A DNA stretch of 64,000 nt from Telopea speciosissima (lineage: Eukaryota; Streptophyta; Magnoliopsida; Proteales; Proteaceae). This document shows, one piece after another, positions 45,131 through 57,596 of this stretch. Both the position numbers and the translations under genes were made by a program. The stretch spans positions 52,941,464 to 53,005,463 of the forward strand of contig NC_057917.1 of assembly GCF_018873765.1 (NCBI RefSeq), given 5' to 3'. How positions within the stretch are numbered: position 1 is the first letter of the stretch; each line of letters opens with the position of its first letter. Under the pieces are notes generated by a model. That model made no database searches. It worked only from the letters and a program-made list of their open reading frames with translations, and had not been told where the DNA came from.

Positions 45131-46966
45131 TTTTTTTGGTGAAAAGGAGAACATTATATAAATTACGGAGAAGGCAAATCCGTACAGTGTTCAACAACGC
45201 AAGGTACATTAACCCTAGTTGTTAGTTTAGCTAAAGATATTAAACAGGTTGATAAAGTAGAGTTTGTCAAAGGCTTGAAGGAGACATCTTTGGCTCGATC
45301 CAAAATTTGCAAAAATAATTTTAAGACTTCAAAAGGCCAAGGAGAATGGGATGGAGTTGGAAGAAGTCCAGATAGTGCCGTGTTGGAATACCAAACTTCT
45401 TTCAGCTTCAAACCTCTCAAGGCAGCACAGTCTAACCCGCTGAGGATTCCAATCAGCTTTGGTTCCAAATCATGATTGTTTTTAATCTTTCCTGTAGTCA
45501 ACAAAAAGAATTTGCCATCTAGCAAAATGCCAAATGCCCCATCCAGAATAGCTTAAGTCTTCAGAATCAGATCCTGCGCATAACAAAACAGGAAAATCTA
45601 GAATTGGTAAATCAATCCTAGTGAGATTAGAAATAGCCACATCAGTTGGTGAAATTGCATCCAAATTATCAGTAGGGGGAGCAATATGAAGATCCATAAA
45701 CCATTGTCCTATCCTCTGTAACACAATGTGAGGATTAAGCTTAACAGAATTAAACACACAATTGTTTCTAGAATCCCAAATGAAATAACAAGTAAAAATA
45801 AAAACAGAGAAAAACCAAATGACAGAGGGCTTATCAAGCCTGCGGCTTAGGAGGGTAGAGATGCAGTAATGTCTCAAAGATGGGGATGAAATGAAATCTG
45901 TTCTCAGACCCAAAGGACCAGCTACCTAGATATGTTTAACCCAATCACAAGAGAGGAAGATATGCTAGAGGGTCTACAAGTGCCACAGAGAGCACAAGTG
46001 GGGTCGACCTGAATCCATTTTGAAACAGTATCCTTAACTGGTATCCCTGCATTTAATACACGCCAAAAAAACAGTTTAAACTTAGGATGAAGATTGAGTT
46101 TCCAAAAAAATTTCCACCAAGTGGCACAAGAAAAATTATTAACAGAGGTACAAGAAAGATACTTTGTTGCTAATTTTGTAGTAAAACGTCCATCAAAAGA
46201 AAGAGTACACCACCAAGAATCTTCAGAATCAGAGCAAGGAACATTAAGGATATTGGGTAGGTGAGAAGGGACAACAGTTATAATAACCTCCACATTCCAA
46301 AGATTATTAGTTCGAAAAAGGCTAACTTTTTTAGGAAACGATCTATGGGATTCGCTTGGTTTGATGGCAAAGGTTGGAATGGATGGAATCCAGGGATCGG
46401 TCCAGAAAAAAGTATTACAACCATTCCCAATCCTTCGAAAACAGAAGGAGTGAAGGGCCCCGATGATCTTGGTAATACTATTCCAAGACCAAGATCCTTT
46501 TTTCAACCTCGTACCGGGGTGAAAGAGAGAGGTGTAGGGAAAATATCTAGCTTTCAAAACTTTAGCCCAAGGAGAATGTTCTTCATTCAAGAGTCTTCAC
46601 CCTAACTGCGAAAGAATAGCATTATTTTGAGTATGAGCAGGATGGAAGCCTAAACCGCCCGAAGGCACAGGGTCACTCAATTTTTTCCACGAGATAAGAG
46701 AATGTTTTCTATGCTTATCACCTCCATTGCACAAAAAATTATAACTAATAGAATCAATCTTCCTGCAGATTGAGTTAGGAAAGTAAAAACAACTCATAAG
46801 ATAAGCAGGTAAAGAGCTTAACACAGATTTGATAAGCATGCCACGCCCTGCAAAGGAAAGAAGATTAGATTTCCAAGATGAGAATCTCCCATTGATCCTG
46901 TTCACCAATGGGGTCAGTTGCTTAGTTTTAGATTTCTGATAGAAAAGTTTGGTCCCTACATAGGAT

Positions 46967-49900
46967 TGTGGCTTCAATCTTAAGGTGACCCGTGGGAGAT
47001 AGAAGGATTCCCTTTCCTGGAGCAGACTTCAAATACCTCAAAATACGACGGACTGCATCCATATGAGAGGAATAGGGATCATGCATGAACTGGCTCACCA
47101 AACTCACAGCAACTGCAATGTCAGGTCGTGTGTGAGAAAGGTAGATTAACTTGCCCACTAACCGCTGATAAACACCCTTGTCAACAGGCTCACCTTCTTT
47201 CTCCCTAAGTTTTGTAGTAGCTTCCATAGGAGTATCTGAAGGATGACAGCCTAGCAGCCCTGTTTCAGTCAATAGATCAATGACATATTTCCTTTGAGAA
47301 AGAAAGATGCCCTTTGAAGAGCGAGTAACTTCTATCCCTAGAAAATATTTCAGAGGACCAAGATCTTTGACCTCAAACTCACGGCCAAGGAGGAGCTTCA
47401 AATCCCTGATAGCATCACCATCATTACCAGTGACCACAATATCATCCACATAGACTATGAGAAGAGTTAACTTGTCACCAACTCGTCTGATAAATAAAGT
47501 GTGATCAGCATTACTCTGCCTATAACCTGCTGAAATCATAGCCTTGTGAAATCTGCCAAACCATGCCCTAGGTGACTGTTTCAGCCCATAAAGTGCACGC
47601 TGAGCCTAGACCTTGCCCTTGGTCTGTCATCGAGAAGCCTGGTGGAATGTCCATATATACCTCCTCCTCAAGCTCCCCATGGAGGAAGGCATTCTTTACA
47701 TCTAACTGTTGAAGATCCCACCCAAGATTTACAGCACAGGATAATAGCACCCGGACAGTGTTGAGCTTCGCCACTGGTGCAAAGGTCTCCTAATAGTCAA
47801 CTCCATAAGTTTGAGTGCACCCCTTTGCAACCAGACGTGCCTTATATCGATCCACAGAACCATCAGCCTTCTGTTTGACCACGAAGACCCATCTACATCC
47901 AACTGGTTTCTTTCCCGGAGGAAGAGTCACAAGCTCCCATGTATTATTTTTATGTAGTGCTCTCATTTCTTCCAACATTGCTGCCTTCCACTTTCCATTT
48001 GTAGATGCTTCCTGCCAAGTTTTAGGAATCGAAACAGAAGAAAGAGAAGATACAAAAGCACGAAAAGATGGAGAAAGAGAACTATAAGAAACAACACGAG
48101 ATATGGGATGTAAAGTACAAGTCCTAGTACCTTTGCGGTGAGCAATAGGTAGGTCGGAAGAAGAGGGATTACCAGGAGATGGAGGATCTGGATCTGGAGC
48201 CGGCAATTGGATGGGTATTGGTCCTAAAGTGGATTGCAACTGCCCTCTGTTGGTTCTGCCCCTTGTGTAGGTGAGTATGTTGGAATTGTCAATTCTCTTC
48301 GAAATTCACCAATAGTTCTCTGGATGAGTCGCTCCCCGAATAGGAACATTAATAACACTATTTTCTATGGTCTCCCCCGTAAAGGATTCCCATTAGGTGA
48401 GGGAGGAACAGTGGAGGAGGTTGGACATCATCCAAAGGAGGTTGGGCATCGATCAAAGGAGGTGGCAAGCGCCGTGGGTGCCGTCACGGAGGCCGGACAG
48501 ACAGCGGAGGAACCTCTAGTGGAGGAATCTCAAAGGGCACATCTTCACTAGAACTCTCCCTTGAAGAGGTGGTGAAGAATAATAAGAAAGGGTTTCATGG
48601 AAAACAACATCCATACTCACCAAGGTACGACGGGAAGGGGGATGGTAACACTTATAACCTTTCTGGGTTAAAGAATAACCCAAGAAAATACAACGGAGCC
48701 CACGAGGCTCAAGCTTGCCTGGAGATCTGGTATCCCTAGCATAACACACACACCCAAATACTTTGGGAGGGACAATAAAAGAGGAATGGCCCAGTAAAAT
48801 ATCAGAGGGGGTACGGGAATTAAGAACCCGAGAAGGGAGCCTATTGATGAGATAGGCTACAGTGAGAACCGCATCCCCCCAATATTGAGAAGGAACATTC
48901 CTCGCAAACATCAAAGCCCGGGCCATTTCCAACAAATGGCGGTTTTTTCTTTCTGCCACACCATTCTGGGCAGGGGTATCAACACAACTAGTTTGGTGAA
49001 TAATGCCATGATCAGCCAAATATTTTTGAAATTATGATTCAGTAAATTCGGTTCCATTATCACTTCTCAATATTTTGAGAGTAGCTTGGAACTGAGTTTG
49101 AATCATCTTATGAAAATGCTGAAAACATGAGAAAACCTGATTTTTAGTGTGCAAAAGATATACCCAAGTGTTCCGAGAATGACAATCAATAAAAGAGACA
49201 AACCAGCGATGACCAGAAATAGAGGGCTTGCGACTAGGGCCCCAAACATCAGAATGTACCAAATTAAAACAAGAAGAACTCCTTTTATTTGAAATAGGAT
49301 AAGTTGAACGTGTCTGTTTGGCCAGAACACAAGCCTCACAAAAAAAGTCATCCTTAGTATGTAGGGTGACCAAACTAGGAAATAAATGAGCTAAAATTCC
49401 TAAAGGGGGGTGACCTAACCGAGAGTGCCACTGGTAAAGTTCAGAAGAGACCAAGGAGTTCTGATGCAGTGAGAAGGCAATGGTGGTGGAGAGAAGCGAC
49501 CGTCATCAAGCAGGTACAAGCCACCATGCACTTTACCCAATCCAATCGTCTTCCCAGAGTCCAGATCCTGAAACACACAATGAGATGGAAAAAAAATGAC
49601 TTTGCAGTTAAGATCACGAGTAATACTACTAATGGAAAGAAGGTTAGTAGTAAAATTAGGAATATGTAAAAGAAGATAAGGGAAGAGAGGAAGTGCCGTT
49701 GATGAGTCCTTTTCCAGATATTGAAGAAAGGGACCCATCACCACTTTGACCTTATCTTTCCTGAAGTGGGAGAATATCGTGAAACAGACTAGAGGAACCG
49801 GTCATATGATCTGTGGCTCCAGAATCTATGATCCAAGGATGGGAAGCCACGAAGCACAATGACCTACAAATGGAATACCTGGCCGGGCAAAGTGTGAACT

Positions 49901-51828
49901 GAAGGAGCCGAGGAATTGGCGATGGCGATGTAGTAGAGGCGCAGCGTGAAGTCCTAAGCATACGTAGGAGGGCCTGTAGATCATCCTGGGATAGACCAGT
50001 GTCGTAGTAGGGGCTGTAGTGTGATCTCGATCGATGGGCCTTGGTCTTTGTCTTTATCTTTGTCTTGGGGCCCGTTTAGCTTCAAAATCAGCCGGTTTCC
50101 CATGAAGTTTTCAGCACTTCTCTTTGGTGTGATAGGGTTTGTGACAGTGCTCACAAACAACAGTCCCTGTAGTAGAATCACCAAGAGAAGCAGTGCCACT
50201 AGGTGCAGAAGGGGTCGGGGCAGCAGCCTTGAGAGCTGATCTATCAGTAATAGGCGGGTGCAACATGGCAGCCCTACGGTTCTCCTCAGATGAAACCAAT
50301 GCATAAGATTGTTCGAGTGTGGGAAAAGGCTTATGGCCCAACACTTGAACACGAATTGGATCATACTCCACATTCAAGCCAGCCAAAAAATTATAGACCC
50401 TGATCTTGTCCACATGCTTCTTATAGGAAGCAATATCAGCAACTGTAGACGGGTGGAAGTCAGAGAAGTGGTCTAATTGCTGCCATGGATTGCGTAGAGT
50501 AGCATAGTACTTCGAAACTGAAAGTTCACCTTGAGTGGTATGGAGGACCTTCTGCCTAAGTTCATATACCTGGGCATCATTGCCAAGCTGCCCGTAGGTT
50601 TCCTTGCAAGCCCCAAATGTGCGGAAGTGTCTAGAAGAAGAAAGTTATCCGCAAATCTGTAGTCATTGAACCAATTAAGTAGGACATGAGAACACCATTA
50701 TTAGCAAGCCACCTGTCCGAGGGGGCTGGGCGATGGGTTGAACACTAGTGCCATTAATATGGTTGGTGAGACCACGGCCAGACAATGGCAAAAGAGGCGG
50801 AACTGGACCATAAAAGGTAATTCGAGCCATCAAGTTTAATAGGATTTGGTGTGAAGTCGTGGTAGTCAGTCTTGTGGTGACCATCGGTAGGTGGCTGATC
50901 TGAAGTAGTGAAGAATCGAGAGAGTCACCCATCCGCCGAAGAAGTCCAATAATGTCTTCAAGTGAAGGCTGAACTAACTCCAAAAATCGAGACAAGAGTG
51001 AAGAGTCCTATATCGATAATGGCGGGGTTTTTGATAAAACCTGAATTGCTGAAATCGATGAGGATAATAAGGAGTCCAAAATTCTCAGAAAAATGGCTTC
51101 AATCGAGGTCAATTAACCCTCTATCTTGGAAGAAAGCACTGCGAAAAATCGGAACACAGGGCTGCAACAACTCCAAGATCGATAGGTGTCGGGGTTTTGC
51201 AAAAAAACCCTGTGATAGTAGGATCGATCTCAAGGAGGTCTTCAAATCAGTAGATAAGAACTGAACCAATAAAAAAGAAATCCTGCTGCAGTTTGTGGTC
51301 TTCAAAGGAAGGAGTTAATGCCTTGTAGTTGTTGTAGAAGCAAGCTCCAAAAAAGCGAAGATCCAATATCGCAAGGCTTGGCGAGTCCTTATCAGCAGAA
51401 TTATAGTGCATAAAAGAGGTAATGGGGGCAGCAACTGGATCGTATGATCACCTCATCGAGTCTGCCCTATATGGGAATGGAGAACAAGGGAGAAGAAAGA
51501 GAGAACTAGAAGAGAAGAAGATCGAAAGAGAGAGGGAGAAGAAAACTGAAATTTGAAGGAGGGGTTTTGTCCCTAACTCGAAATCGCTTCCGATACCATG
51601 TGGACAGATTTAAAATTAGGGAAAGCTTGGATGATCTATTCATCCCAAGCACTCTATTTATAAGAGTAATAAAACAGTAAACATCTGTATGGCAGCAATG
51701 TGGGACTAAACCACATAATACAAAACTAATAAAATAACAAAGAAAAGAGGTCCAGAATACCCCCTAATAAAATAACAAAGAAAAGAGGTCCAGAATACCC
51801 CCACGGTATTCTGGCCATATATCTAACA
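46967..51828 (-). mobile_element. Ty1/copia retrotransposon nested in the LINE, 3' LTR absent
   Basis: The 5' LTR (51599-51828) starts TGTTAGATAT and ends TCTGTCCACA; TGGTATCGGAAGCG follows as primer site. In order on the minus strand: gag with a zinc knuckle (CEHCHKPYHTKEKC, about 50111-50152); protease (WIIDSGATDHMT, about 49800-49835); pre-integrase (WHSRLGHP, CEACVLAKQ); integrase (HSDVWGP, RSDNGTEF, then NGVAERKNRH for the third acidic residue); RT ([31 protein letters not shown] at 47441-47452); and the start of the RNase H region. It stops abruptly at GHLKIEAT. The target duplication ATCCT is perfect (46962-46966 and 51829-51833). Stops lie after TEFTES and GVDY, and a frameshift lies near 47570-47620. 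The element is defective. Confidence 0.9.
51599..51828 (-). repeat. Copia 5' LTR with an internal 38-bp duplication
   Basis: The LTR carries a TATA-like CTTATAAATAG (minus strand, about 51654-51664). A 38-bp unit ending GGTCCAGAATACCCC (plus strand) is present twice in tandem, starting 51726 and 51764. Confidence 0.85.
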
Positions 51829-53598
51829 AGGATGTGTCTCTATCCATTTCAATGATGCCCAGCAAAGAGCAAAGCCGAGACTTCTCAGCCGAAGAGACAT
51901 TCTGATTGAAATGCATGCCACTTTTAGAAATATTAATCTCTTGTCTAGACAAATCAGAGAATAAATCCAGAATTGCCTTAATGGTTAGAAGGTCTTCAGA
52001 GGAGGCTCTGCAAAAAATGAAAAGGTCGTCAACAAATAACAAGTGAGTGATTTCAAGAGCACCCCGAGCCAGTTTGATACCCCGAAAAAGGTTCAAATCC
52101 CTGTAGGCAGATAGGAGGCAAGAGAGCATCTCCATCCTAGTGATGAAAATATAGGGACTAAGGGGGCAACCCTATCTAATACCCCTGGTTCCCTTAAAAA
52201 GGCCAAACGGGCTGCCATCAATCTTGATAGAGAAGGACGAAGAGGAGATAATTTGCAAGATGAAATCACACCAGGGAGAACCAAACCCAAGAAATTTAAG
52301 AATAGAAATAATGAAAGACCATTCAATTCTATCATAAATTTTGGACTAGTCAATTTTAATTGCAACAAAACCCTTTTTTCCTTTTTTATGATTTAAAAAA
52401 TGAAAGATTTCTTGGGCAATAATAATGTTATCAGAAATCTATCTTCCTTTCACAAAAGCCCCTTGAAAAGGGGAAATAAAAAGGGGGAGGAAGGGTTTAA
52501 GTCTATTAGCCACAATCTTCGCAATAATTTTATAAGTCACAGTACACAGACTGATAGGTCTGAAATCACCCAAGAAACAAGCAAAATTACATTTGGGAAT
52601 TAAGCAAATAAGGGTATGGTTTATGTTAGCCGGAACAGAGAGGGAAGAAAAACAGCCAGAAATAAAATTAAGAAGACTATCTTTAATAACCTTCCAAAAC
52701 TTCAAGAAAAAACATGCCCGGAAGCCATCAATGTCAGGAGCCTTGAGGGGGCCAAGTGAAAAGATGGTGTTTTTAAGTTCATCTAAAGGAGGAAGACAAA
52801 GCGACTCAATAAGATCAGCAGAAATAATAGGAGAAAACAAACATTCGACAAAACTGGCATCCAGGGGGTTAGAAGTTGAGAAGATCTTACTCAAATGCTC
52901 GCCAAAAGCCAGGGCAATTGAATTTGGGTTAGTCAGTCTTTCCCCAATCTCCAGACATATGGAGTCAATTCTTCGATTGCGAAGATTATGCTTGGCCATC
53001 GTGTGAAAAAATCGGGTGTTTCTATCACCCAATCGAACAAAATTTTGTCTTGATTTCTGAATCCAGAAGCTTTCTTCCGCATCCAAGACCCATTTTAATT
53101 TGTTTGAACAACAGAGGAGGTCATCAAGGCGCGGAAGATAAGAATCCTCGAGATGGCCAACTTTAGAGAGCAGTTGGTTCTTAATCCCATCAATCTCCCC
53201 AAAAACATTTTTATTCCATCCCCGAAGCAAGTTAGAGAAAGAAGCAAGACGGCAGAGGAAGGACTCAGGAGAAGAGTCAAACCAAAAATTCTTGCAAAAG
53301 CTAGTGAAATTAGGGTGGTGGGTCCAGGCGAGTTGAAAATGGAAGAGAATTTTAAAAGAGGGTTTAATAGGAGAGGTATTAAGGAGGATGGGGTTATGAC
53401 CAGAGCAAATAGAGGATACTTTCTACAGGGAAGTCAAAGGAAATAGAAAAAACCAATTGGTAAAACAAAAAGCTCAATCTAACCCCCCTTTGATAAGATT
53501 TGGATCGGATACGGAATGACCAACGGGTACCTATAGGGTATAAAAGCGGGTTGGGCGTCTCTAATTGAAGACTTAGAGAAGAGTAATCAATTAATATT

Positions 53599-54010
53599 AG
53601 GGATGTAAACGGGTCGGATTTGGATCGGATACGGATCGGATGTGATCGGGGTCGGATATTTCTTGGCCGAATACGGATACCTTCAAACGGATTCGAATAC
53701 GAACAGGATTCGGATTTTCAACCATCTGTTTACATCTCTGCCTAGTCTAACCCGGACCTTCCTCCCCCTTGGTGGATACAATTCACTCTCAATCCATATC
53801 TCTTAGATCATGATTATCTTCTCATCATATTCTAGAACCTATTGAATCTTCCAAAACCCTCAAAATCATATTACTTAATTTTTTATTATTAAGTATTCGG
53901 ATTTTTTTCGTACGGATTTTAATCGGAGTATTCGGATTATTTTCTAGATATCTCTAAACGAATACGGATGCGGATTCGGATTCGGATTTCGATTATCCAT
54001 TTACATCCCT
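53599..54010 (+). mobile_element. Mutator-like MITE, family A, perfect 10-bp target duplication
   Basis: The 412-bp element runs from AGGGATGTAAACGG to CCATTTACATCCCT (14-bp inverted ends, one mismatch). The direct repeat AATTAATATT lies immediately outside (53589-53598 and 54011-54020). A 9-11 bp duplication with simple inverted ends is typical of Mutator-like elements. The interior is made of CGGATTCGGAT-type repeats plus the CCCGGACCTTCCTCCCC block shared with the copies at 1-335 and 3496-3912. Confidence 0.88.
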
Positions 54011-54060
54011 AATTAATATTTTGATTTCATCCAGGTAATTGAAAATTAAAAAGTACCGGT

Positions 54061-54108
54061 GGGCCTTGGTGTAATGGTAAGGTTGCTCCATTGTGATCAA
54101 GTGATAGT
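54061..54108 (+). mobile_element. Head fragment of an Au-like SINE
   Basis: The sequence GGCCTTGGTGTAATGGTAAG followed by GTTGCTCCATTGTGATCAAG matches the 5' end (tRNA-like box A region) of the Au SINE family, as at 16268-16436. It is cut off before box B, so this is an internal remnant. Confidence 0.7.
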
Positions 54109-54680
54109 AACGTAGTAAAAGGATGGATGGGCTAGATATCATTCTAGCACAAATGACCCTTGAATTCACAAGGTAGGCAAAATGAGGCGAAACAATTGAT
54201 TTGAATAGATTTCAATAGATTTCAAGATGATCTGTTAAAAACCCCAAAGAGACCTTATATAATAGGTCAAGATATATTTCAAACTAATAAAAGTAGTGAA
54301 AATTTAAGATTAAAAAATTACGCCAAAACTTTGAAATCTCGGACGGCCTTGAAAACAAATGGTTTTTTTAGATAGATGCCTTGACTGAATCAGGCTATGC
54401 CCCACTAGCTTGTAGATATTTGCAAACTATTTTCGAAAAAATATTTTAATGGCGAATCAAATAAGAAATGATAAAGTTATGTCATCTAGAAATTGGCCCT
54501 AGGAATTTTAGTATTTTCTGGCAGATCATGTCACTTTCTGTCGGTGCAGAGAATCAAGGAACTGGGCCGATACCCTCCCCATTTTTTCCGATTTGTAAAC
54601 GGTTTAAATGATTTCAGTTTTAGTTTTACTATCAGTTTGAGATAAACCATTTACATTGAAATCCTCTGAGTAACAAACCC

Positions 54681-54880
54681 TTACTTTGAACTAGGGCCTT
54701 GACAGGGGACTTCCTTCCATTTCGTCTTACAAACAGGACAGTTTTGATTGTCGTGCTTTACATTAGAAGCAATGCACTGGAAATGGAAAGCATGTGAACA
54801 TTCTGCAGTGAAGATGGCACGGCCATGGCCTGGTTTCATGGTAGCAAGGCATATAACACAGGCCCTTTGCAATTTAAAGG
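54681..54880 (-). pseudogene. RING-H2 finger exon remnant (WAV3-like E3 ligase)
   Basis: The minus strand encodes an intact RING-H2 core: CVIC, then 14 residues to CSHAFHFQC, then CPVC, followed by KTKWKEVPCQGPSSK and a stop. The metal ligands C-x2-C-x14-C-x-H-x2-H-x2-C and CPxC are all present. The sequence MKPGHGxAIFTAECSHAFHF is characteristic of the plant WAV3-type ubiquitin ligases, where the RING is encoded near the 5' end and is followed by a von Willebrand-A domain. Here the stop comes 15 residues after the RING, where family members continue. No vWA domain or first exon is seen within 1.5 kb on either side. A splice acceptor (TTGCAAAG) precedes the exon. It is most likely a gene fragment; a short RING-only protein is less likely. 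Confidence 0.6.
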
Positions 54881-55241
54881 AAAGATTAAGAGAAATGCAT
54901 AAACCCCCAATTGAACTAAAAGAGAAAACCTAATATTAGTGAAGAGAAATAAATGACATTTAGGACCAAATTCAGAAAGAGCCAGAGCTCATACCAAGTA
55001 GAAGACAACTCAATATGATTAGAATCTCTTTTTATGATAAAACGCATCAAGAACATGGATTCAGGTCGAAACCTAGAACCCAAAAACCAATATTGGGAAA
55101 AAAATGAGAATCACAACGAAATATTATAGCTGTGATCTCGGTTAAAAAATTGAGTTCCTTAGTAACCTACTCATCAAGAATCCGTCCATCAGTTCCATAA
55201 ATAAATAAAGGAATGAAATAGAGGCTAAAGATATGAATAAT

Positions 55242-57170
55242 TGTTGGAATATGTGTCTATTAATCTAAATTTGATTTGAATAATTAATTTATTTTATATT
55301 TATATGAATTTTTTTGACGGGCTCATAAGTTTGTTCCATGGGTTTTCAGCCAAACCCATTATGGAATAAGGATAAAATTGGACATCCTGTTTATATGGTC
55401 GTGACATTGTATGTCACTAGAAATGTTGATTTCAGGACATAAATGTGATTACACATCGAGTCTGTTATAGAATTGAATTTGATACAAATCTCACATGTGT
55501 TACTGTCTATTTTATAAGGACGAAATGTGCACCCGTCGCCAGTTGACCTTTTGACCTGAGAGATTTTTATCATTACAGGTTTTGAAGGTTGATGTCTCCT
55601 GAACTACATATCATTGTGCTGGATTTGTGATGGCACATCTAAAATAAAAGAAATGCTCAACATGGAATCCACTACCCTTGATTGAAGAATATTAAATAGA
55701 TAAAAAGTCTGAGATCAATCAGATTAGAATCTGGATGTAGTGACGATTTGTAAATTGTTTATAAAAATATTTTCTTAATATTGAATATATTATTATATTA
55801 TTTTAAAGATGTTTGATTGTGTTTTTGACATCTGATTGTGATCACAGAATCTCTGATAGGACATGTATAATGTGAAATTAAGGAAGGTTTATTCATTCAA
55901 CCATGAATTTACTAAGATTACAAGGGTGCAATTATATAGCACTACGAAAAAGAAAGAATGGAATAGGAAACTATCTCATATCACATGTGATAATAGAAGA
56001 TTGTGATTTACTAGACTTCTATAACCACATGCGATAAGGATGGAAACAAATAAGATATAGATGGAAACAAATAGAAAAGAGATAAAAATATTGATGGAAG
56101 CCAATCTCTTCCAATAGATACCGGCATACCGCTAGTACTCCCCCTCAAGTTGGAGCATGAAGATTACGAATGCCCAACTTGGAAAGGAGAAATAGAAATT
56201 GATCACGGCCAAGAGCCTTAGTGAAAATGTCGGCCAGTTGGAGACGAGAAGAGACATGGAAAGTGGCCAAGCAACCCGATTGGATCCTTTTACGGACTAG
56301 GTGTTAATCAATTTTAATGCGTTTCGTCCATTCATGGAAAACGGGATTGGCAGCGATGTGGCGAGTGGCCTGACTGTCACAAAAGAGACACATTGGTAGA
56401 TACCTCTATTATATAATGAATTAGGATTTGGCAATATTGAATTACATGTCCTTTAGTTCATTATGAAATATTGTTTAGTCGAGGGACCTCTGTGTAAATT
56501 AAAGAGTTTAATTATGCATGACAATTATTGGAAAATATTAATGGGTTAATTATCTCTTTAATTATGATATTTTTAATTTTATTAAATCATCAATCATAAT
56601 TAAAAAAGATAAGCAATCCCTTTTAGATTCTACCTCTTCCCATCTTAAAGCAAGATAGCATATGCAAATCCTAGGATTCACCAAAGTGTCACATTCAATT
56701 TAGGAAACTGAGTGTTGAGAATCACTAGAGCCTAATGGGGCTCCACTATATAAACAGTAGAGGGGAAGGAGGCTAGACCGAATTTTCTAGCCTCCCTCTC
56801 CCATGGCTCTCTCTCTTTCTCTCACTTTGAGTGTTGGTGGTGGTGGTGCTAAGGTTTTGGGATTTTAAATCTCAGGTTTTGATGATAGTTGATCTTGTTT
56901 GTTAGTACTGAATTGAATATTCAAATGTTAATTGCTTAAATTCTTGTTGTTGCTCAAGTGTGAAAGAACTATTATTTGAAAAAGGAACTTCGTTTGCAAT
57001 TCTAAGGTAACCTAATATTCTGTTATATGTCTAATGAGACCCACTTTAGTGTATGACGCTAGATTGGGTCGGCCTAGTATGAGATATATTAAAGGGCTTG
57101 ATTTAATACATTCCATCAGCATTGCAGCTTTTGGCATATCGGTCAAGTACCTAACAATTGGTATCAGAGG
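55242..57170 (+). mobile_element. LTR of a copia-like element with primer-binding site, itself interrupted
   Basis: The LTR begins TGTTGGAATATGTG (55242) and ends ACCTAACA (57156). It is followed after two bases by TGGTATCAGAGG (57159-57170), the site complementary to the initiator tRNA-Met. A TATA box (CTATATAAACAG, about 56749) precedes a CT-rich leader. Part of an unrelated copia element (about 55840-56392) lies inside it. No coding region follows; instead the LTR end is repeated at 57388-57524. Confidence 0.6.
55840..56392 (-). mobile_element. 3' end of a second Ty1/copia element
   Basis: On the minus strand, 56392-56150 encodes the end of the RNase H region ([18 protein letters not shown], then QLADIFTKALGRDQF and SKLGIRNLHAP). 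The polypurine tract CTTGAGGGGGAGT (56136-56149) follows, then an LTR of about 300 bp containing TATATAATTGCACCC. The rest of the element is missing. Confidence 0.75.
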
Positions 57171-57524
57171 CAGTCACCACGTCACTGGTTCGAGTCACAG
57201 AAAGAGTTACCTAGGAGAAGGGCTACTTAGAGTATAGTGAAAGCTGTTAAGAAAGGGCTACCTACCTCTAGACAAAAATCCTGGAGCAGAGTGGAACTGC
57301 TTGAAAAGAGCTACCTACCACTAGAGTGAGAGCTGCCTAAAGTGAAAGCCGCCGAAGACGACAGCTACGACTGGAAGCATGGTAGTTTGTTATGTGCCTA
57401 ATGGGGCCCACTCTAGTGTATGGGCACTAGATTGGACCAGCCTAGTATGAGATAGGTTAAAGGACTTGATTTAATACATTCCATCAGCTCTGGAGCTTTT
57501 GGCGTACTGGTCAAGTACCCAACA
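57021..57524. repeat. LTR-end segment present twice
   Basis: 57021-57156 and 57388-57524 are about 85% alike. Both run from TGTTAT(A/G)TG through CTAATG, TTTAATACATTCCATCAGC and GTCAAGTAC to CCAACA/CTAACA. The 230 bp between them start with the primer-binding site. This is what remains if almost the whole internal region of an LTR element is deleted. Confidence 0.7.
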
Positions 57525-57596
57525 CATTTCCCATATCAATTTATTATGGTTTTCTCAAATTTGAATGCAAATACTCTATACCCAATCCGAATCCAC

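Larger units (their letters stand above)
45130..53446 (-). pseudogene. L1-like LINE ORF2 split by a copia insertion
   Basis: Read on the minus strand from 53446: the end of the endonuclease (SGHNPILLN), the linker (LLRGWNKNVFGEI), the RT core with FVRLGDRNTRFFH, DFRPISLCTVTYKIIAKIVA, FISPFQGAFVKGR, GCPLSPYIF and the catalytic LLFVDDLFIF (52025-52036), then EMDRDTS. The frame is interrupted by the copia element (46967-51828). It resumes as YVGTKLFYQKSKTK, FAGRGMLIKSVLSSLPAYLM, the zinc-binding domain (PTCALCG), and a degenerate C-terminal domain ending near 45163. The tail CTTTTCACC plus A marks the 3' end at about 45130. ORF1 and most of the endonuclease are missing (5' truncation). It carries a stop in place of Q in RQGCPLSP and other lesions. 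Confidence 0.88.
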
